This document shows positions 59,559 to 64,000 of a stretch of DNA of 64,000 nucleotides, piece after piece (the stretch's first letter is position 1; every line of letters begins with the position of its first letter). The DNA is from Schistocerca nitens (taxonomy: Eukaryota; Arthropoda; Insecta; Orthoptera; Acrididae): the NCBI RefSeq assembly GCF_023898315.1, contig NC_064622.1, positions 80,043,387-80,107,386 of the forward strand, given 5' to 3'. The position numbers and the translations under genes are program-made. The notes below the pieces were generated by a model. It did no database searches. It worked only from the letters and a program-made list of their open reading frames with translations, and was not told the origin of the DNA.

Positions 59559-62500
59559 ACTAGTCCTCCTCCTCACTGCTCCCGCTGTCTCGTAAGAGTT
59601 CAGCCAGTTCGTTTTCATGTTCTCAACTGCATTCACAGAAATTGTTCATCATAGTTATGTGATTACAAAATGTCATACATAATGCCACAATTTTTTAAGA
59701 ACAAAAGTAAGACTTAAAATGTTTTTAATAAAAATTATTACATGAATCGACAATATAAAAATAAAGGTTAAATGACTTGACAATATAAAAAAATAAAAGT
59801 GAAATGACTTGACAGTATAAATATATAAAGTAAATGAACTGACAATATAATCCCTAAATCCACATCACTAATGTGGTTCACTTGCGTTTTAAGAAATCAA
59901 ATGCTACTTATTAATTCACTAAAATGAACAGGATTATGCCTTGTGGACCTATAGGTCAGGACAGCATAGGGTTCAAATGTTATTTACACATACACATGTA
60001 CACCTATTGACTATTCTACAAACTAACTACCCATAAACATGAATTACTCAAAATTCTTCTTCAATCCACTACTAGTTAATCCAACAGGCTACTTCAATGC
60101 TACTTCAACACAGTGTTTATACCACTACAACTGTGTTCTAATTCGTCCTCTTCCTGACGCTCGCCGCATATGTCTTGTCACATGATAAATATGGAGAAAC
60201 TTTCCTTAAACATACACAGTAAAAAGAACAATGGTTATTTACACGCCAAAACATTTATACCAGTTGACACACCTGATGAGAGACTCGCAATTATACATTT
60301 ATCATACTCATATATTCACACATAAAACAGTAAGAAAATTTCATCTAAAATTACGTTATCACAAGAATTAATCACATAGATGACTCTGAGCGGGGTAAAA
60401 ATATTTTCCTTATACAAGTTATACTACATTTTCTTACCCATTTCGTTCCTTCTTTAAGTTACCTTTCGATTCCAAATTAGTTATTTCGCCTGTGGCGGTA
60501 ATTCTGGATTCATTTCTCATGAATGGCTAAATTGTTGTCACCTGTATTCTGTAAAACAGTTTCATCTTAACATATTGAACTTACAACAGACACAAAAGAT
60601 CCAAATCCTCCTGCAGTTTAAATGACAAATGTTTTGCTTCATCCTTATTACCTTAAACCAAGCTTTCCTTCGGTCCCATAATCAAAATTATTTAATCTTC
60701 CTCTACCTTCAAGAGGGAAATTTCCTCAGTACAAATCATATAGGCTGCAGTGCATCCCGCACCAGCGAAAACAGTAAGCTGTAATGCTCACAGCATCAGC
60801 AAAACACATAAACGTCGCTTTTCTAGGACAAGTATTAACGCAGAATAATTTTTCAGGCTTTGGCTCAACATCAATCAAGACTACAGAAAGGATCCATATT
60901 TCTGTTCCATTCTCCATTTGCTGAAAAACTGCTCTTTATCATTATTTTTACCAACATATTATTCCAAATGCATATGTCACAAATTTACACTAATCAATTC
61001 TTTCACCTCACCATCCTCTCTACTCATCACTGTCCTCTCTATACACCCTATGTACTCATTTGCCATGTCGCTCAATTGTTCCGATTGGGCGCCTTCTGCG
61101 CTGATCATTTGTCATTGCCGGTTTTGTCCATTTCCATTTGCTGGATTATGTCTAGGGTTGTCCGGCCGAATTTCAACATAATGTGGTGCTCTGCCTACAA
61201 TCCTATTCCCACCGTGTTCATCGTAGTATCGATTCTGGTTGTCATACCTGTAGCGTTCACGATCCTGTCCACGTCCTCGTTCATTTCCGTTGTTCCACCA
61301 GTGTTCGCGACTGTTACCCCAGTTTCTATACGGCCGGTCCCGATTATTGTTCCGTTCGCGTCGCGACGACCAGTCACGCCGTTGATTAGTACTACGGCCA
61401 CGACTGCGATCGCGCTGCTGTGCCCCGTAATAACTTTGTGCCTTATTAGGCGGGCATTCTGCTGTATTATATTCCAACTCTTGGAGAAGTGTCTTAAACG
61501 TTCCCACATCCTCTTTGCATCGTCCCGCAAGAATGACGTGGCGCAAGTGCATCGGCAATTTGGTGATGCATATCCTAATTAGTTCCGCAGGCCCGTATGG
61601 GTCGTATAGAAATTGATTAGCCTGCAGCATGTGGTCGAATAGGCGTGCTGGGCTGCCGAAACCAGACTGGTTCAAATTTGGCAGCATAATTATGCCATGC
61701 TTGACCCTATCTTGAGCCGCTTCCGACCAATAGGCGGACAGAAATGCTTGTCGAAACTCCCGAGTGGAGTTGCAGTGACGCGCTGCCGACCTCATGCGAA
61801 TCGCCGGTTCGCCTTCCAAATAGCCACACATATATTCTATCTTATGTGAACTTGCCCAGTCGGGGGGGAAGACAGAACTGAAATTGCTCGAGCCACACTC
61901 GTGGATGTATTCCTTTTTGCGAATTATGAAATATCTCAAACTTTATCACCGTAAGGAAATGATTGAAATCAAATCCCCGCATTCCTCCCGGCGAGGCCCT
62001 TGAATGTTTCTATTTTTCTCATGTCTGCCCCTCAAAATACATTCTTCCCTGCCATCAAAATCTCCCTCGTGGCTGGAGTCCCTCTCTGCACTGTTCGTAT
62101 GGCTATTTTTGGTGCTTTGGCGAGTTCGGAATCACACCCAATGCGGCTTTCCAGATGCACCACGGGTTCTTGTAATTCGCCTGTTACAGCTTTGTGCCGC
62201 CTACTCACTTCGAACTGTCCCATCTGAAATCTAAGAAGCGAACGCACTTCTTCGGTCTCTGCGACCGCTACCTGTGTAGTATTGTTATCGCTCTCCGTCA
62301 CCTTGATCGTGCCTACGATGTCCGCTAATGCCGCAATCGTATCACGTATTTGTCTGTTGTCCTCCGCCCCAGTCTGCTTCAATTGTTCTATTTCCTGTTC
62401 GAGTGCGTGAATCGATTGACTGTTCTCCGCTACTGTGTTGCTAACGGACGCGGGCAAATGCGTTTCCGCCTCCTGAACCCTCGAGAGTACCTGCTGGCGT

Positions 62501-63650
62501 TCCCTTTGGCATTCTTCTCTCAGCGGTTGGAAATTCCTAAGTAGTTGTTCTTCGCTCTCTTTCGATTCTGCATCGCGACTCCGTTTGCCTTGTTCTAAGG
62601 ATTGCTGACGGTCATCGATTTGTTCAAATGTACGGCCTAATTCTTTCATAATATCGCTTTTTATTTCACTTGCCAGATTGTTTATTCTTTGTGAGATATC
62701 ATCGGACACTCTCTGCATCGACTTGTCGACTTTATTTGTCTGCTAGATTAGTTTTTCGTCTATTTGTTCGACTAGCTCGTGGATCGATTTTTCAGATTTC
62801 TGCGTCATTTGTTCGCTTAGCTCACGGATCAATCTTTCAGATTTCTCCGTCATTTGTTCGCCTAGCTCACGGATCGATTTTTCAGATTTCTCTGTCATTT
62901 GTTCACCTAGCTCTCGAATCGATTTTTTAGATTTCTGCGTCATTTGTTTGCCTAGCCCTCGAATCGATTTTTCAGATGATTCTTTTTGTTCTTGGAACGA
63001 TTTTTCTGATTTCTCTGCGTTTTCTTTATTTTGTTGCAATAAGGCTTTCATGAGTTCTGCCAAATGAATTTGGTTAGTAGGAGGCAAACTAATTTCTAGC
63101 TCTGCTGTGAACCCGTTCGTCCTGTTTTGCATTTCGTCTGAAGTATTTCCCATTGCATTTTCGGAACCGTCCGACGCGTTAATATTCGAAATCAAATTAT
63201 CCCCTTGGTCCATGTTGCTTAAGTTGTTGGACCGCCTACTTTTAGCTTGGTTACGTGTCTGCATTAGTTCAATTTATAACCGGTACACAACACACTAATC
63301 ACAGTAAATGTATCCCCCAAAAATTACGACAGTTGTACGAAAGGTACCTAACCTAGTACGCACTTTATCACACGCAAAACAAATTTTTTTCTTTGATCGA
63401 AACAGTGCAATTTACAAGCGAGAAAATAAAACACACACACATATAAAACACACAAAATATAGAAAACAAAACATCAAGACAAACAACACAACGCCGCTCA
63501 ACAACGCCGTGATCCATTTGAAAGACTGCTCAGAAACAATGCAGAAGTTGTTTGAGCGCTGCAGGGAAAAAATTAAGATTATACAACGCTCTCAATCTAA
63601 CGTTTCAGAGATTCCAGAGTCTAGCGGAATCACAGAACAGGGTCGCCATG
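59559..63650 (-). mobile_element. Internal region 2 of the gag-only LTR element
   Basis: Exact-length repeat of 51973-56064, offset by 7,586 bases throughout, with no indel from 49172 to 56050 against 56758 to 63636. The only differences I noticed in the internal region are four single-base changes in gag. It has the same primer site, leader, gag lesions and absence of pol. Confidence 0.8.
61112..63264 (-). pseudogene. Gag of the LTR element, copy 2
   Basis: Starts at ATG 63264. It carries the same TAG (62743-62745), the same seven-C run (61862-61868) and the same frame changes as copy 1, so the lesions predate the duplication. Amino-acid differences seen: Ala/Gly in VKHxIIM, Arg/Cys in the out-of-frame HExGSS, and Thr/Ala in ILMxGK. 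The repeats and Arg/Gly/Asn-rich C-terminus are as in copy 1. Confidence 0.75.
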
Positions 63651-63849
63651 TGTAACGTTGTTGCTTTAATTTCTTCTACAAGCGGTGCTGCTATTCAAGA
63701 CCATAAAATTGGGTTAAAAACTGTGAGCTGTCTGGGGAAGTTAACCTTGCATTACTGCGCAACTGTTTCACCAGGTATCCAGTCTAGCTTACCAAATTCC
63801 CAACCAGACTAACATTAATTATAATCTTTTAATAGTCATACGACTACCG

Positions 63850-63925
<76 letters not shown>

Positions 63926-64000
63926 AGAATTTAAATAAAAAGAAATAAATCAGTTTATATTTGGAAATTTATTTTAACATTGATCATTGAAATTTCAGAA
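63651..64000 (-). repeat. LTR 3, cut by the window end
   Basis: Starts TGTAACG at 63651, with the same five bases that distinguish LTR 2 from LTR 1 in the first 100 positions. Only 350 bases are visible. Its (AT)n run at 63853-63923 is 71 bases. Confidence 0.85.

Overview
The window is eukaryotic, from a large repeat-rich arthropod genome. The best guess is an orthopteran of the locust type (Schistocerca or Locusta). The reasons are one split gene with GT-AG introns coding a three-domain pacifastin-type serine protease inhibitor (a family best known from locusts and crayfish), several tRNA-derived SINE families with long shared tails, and very dense LINE, Tc1/mariner and LTR-element debris. 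Nothing looks bacterial; operons, ribosome binding sites and CRISPR arrays are absent.

The only host gene I can support is the pacifastin-related precursor on the minus strand. It has a TATA box and initiator near 23.7 kb, a signal-peptide exon at 23549-23621, and one inhibitor domain in each of exons 20248-20349, 16517-16666 and 12143-12258. All three introns are phase 1, and the spliced reading frame is 146 residues with a stop. Its 3.2 to 4.3 kb introns hold SINEs, a LINE 3' end and a dead transposase.

From 1 to 9.2 kb there are two near-identical Tc1-like elements (1531-2950 and 7311-8731), a second Tc1-like family (4085-5490), and a 5'-truncated LINE broken by one Tc1-like copy and one SINE. 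From 24 to 28 kb lie decayed RTE-type and transposase remnants. From 28 to 34.2 kb is a three-level nest: a Jockey-type LINE (plus) holds a tRNA-like SINE (minus), and that SINE holds a 5-kb two-ORF LINE (minus, here LINE A). Target-site repeats and reading-frame continuity support the order of events. From 35.7 to 37.9 kb a foldback-type repeat encloses a third Tc1-like family. From 40.4 to 44.4 kb is an RTE-type LINE carrying a mariner fragment and a SINE.

From 48.1 kb to the end, a tRNA-like SINE is interrupted by the 5' end of a relative of LINE A (LINE B). LINE B is itself cut by a tandem array of an LTR element that codes a broken gag but no recognisable pol: LTR - internal - LTR - internal - LTR (partial), with a 7,586-bp period. 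The most interesting signal is that LINE A and LINE B both sit directly after the A-box-like motif of two unrelated tRNA-like sequences, which points to a LINE family that targets tRNA-type promoters. Nearly all protein-coding mobile DNA here is broken by frameshifts, stops or truncation.
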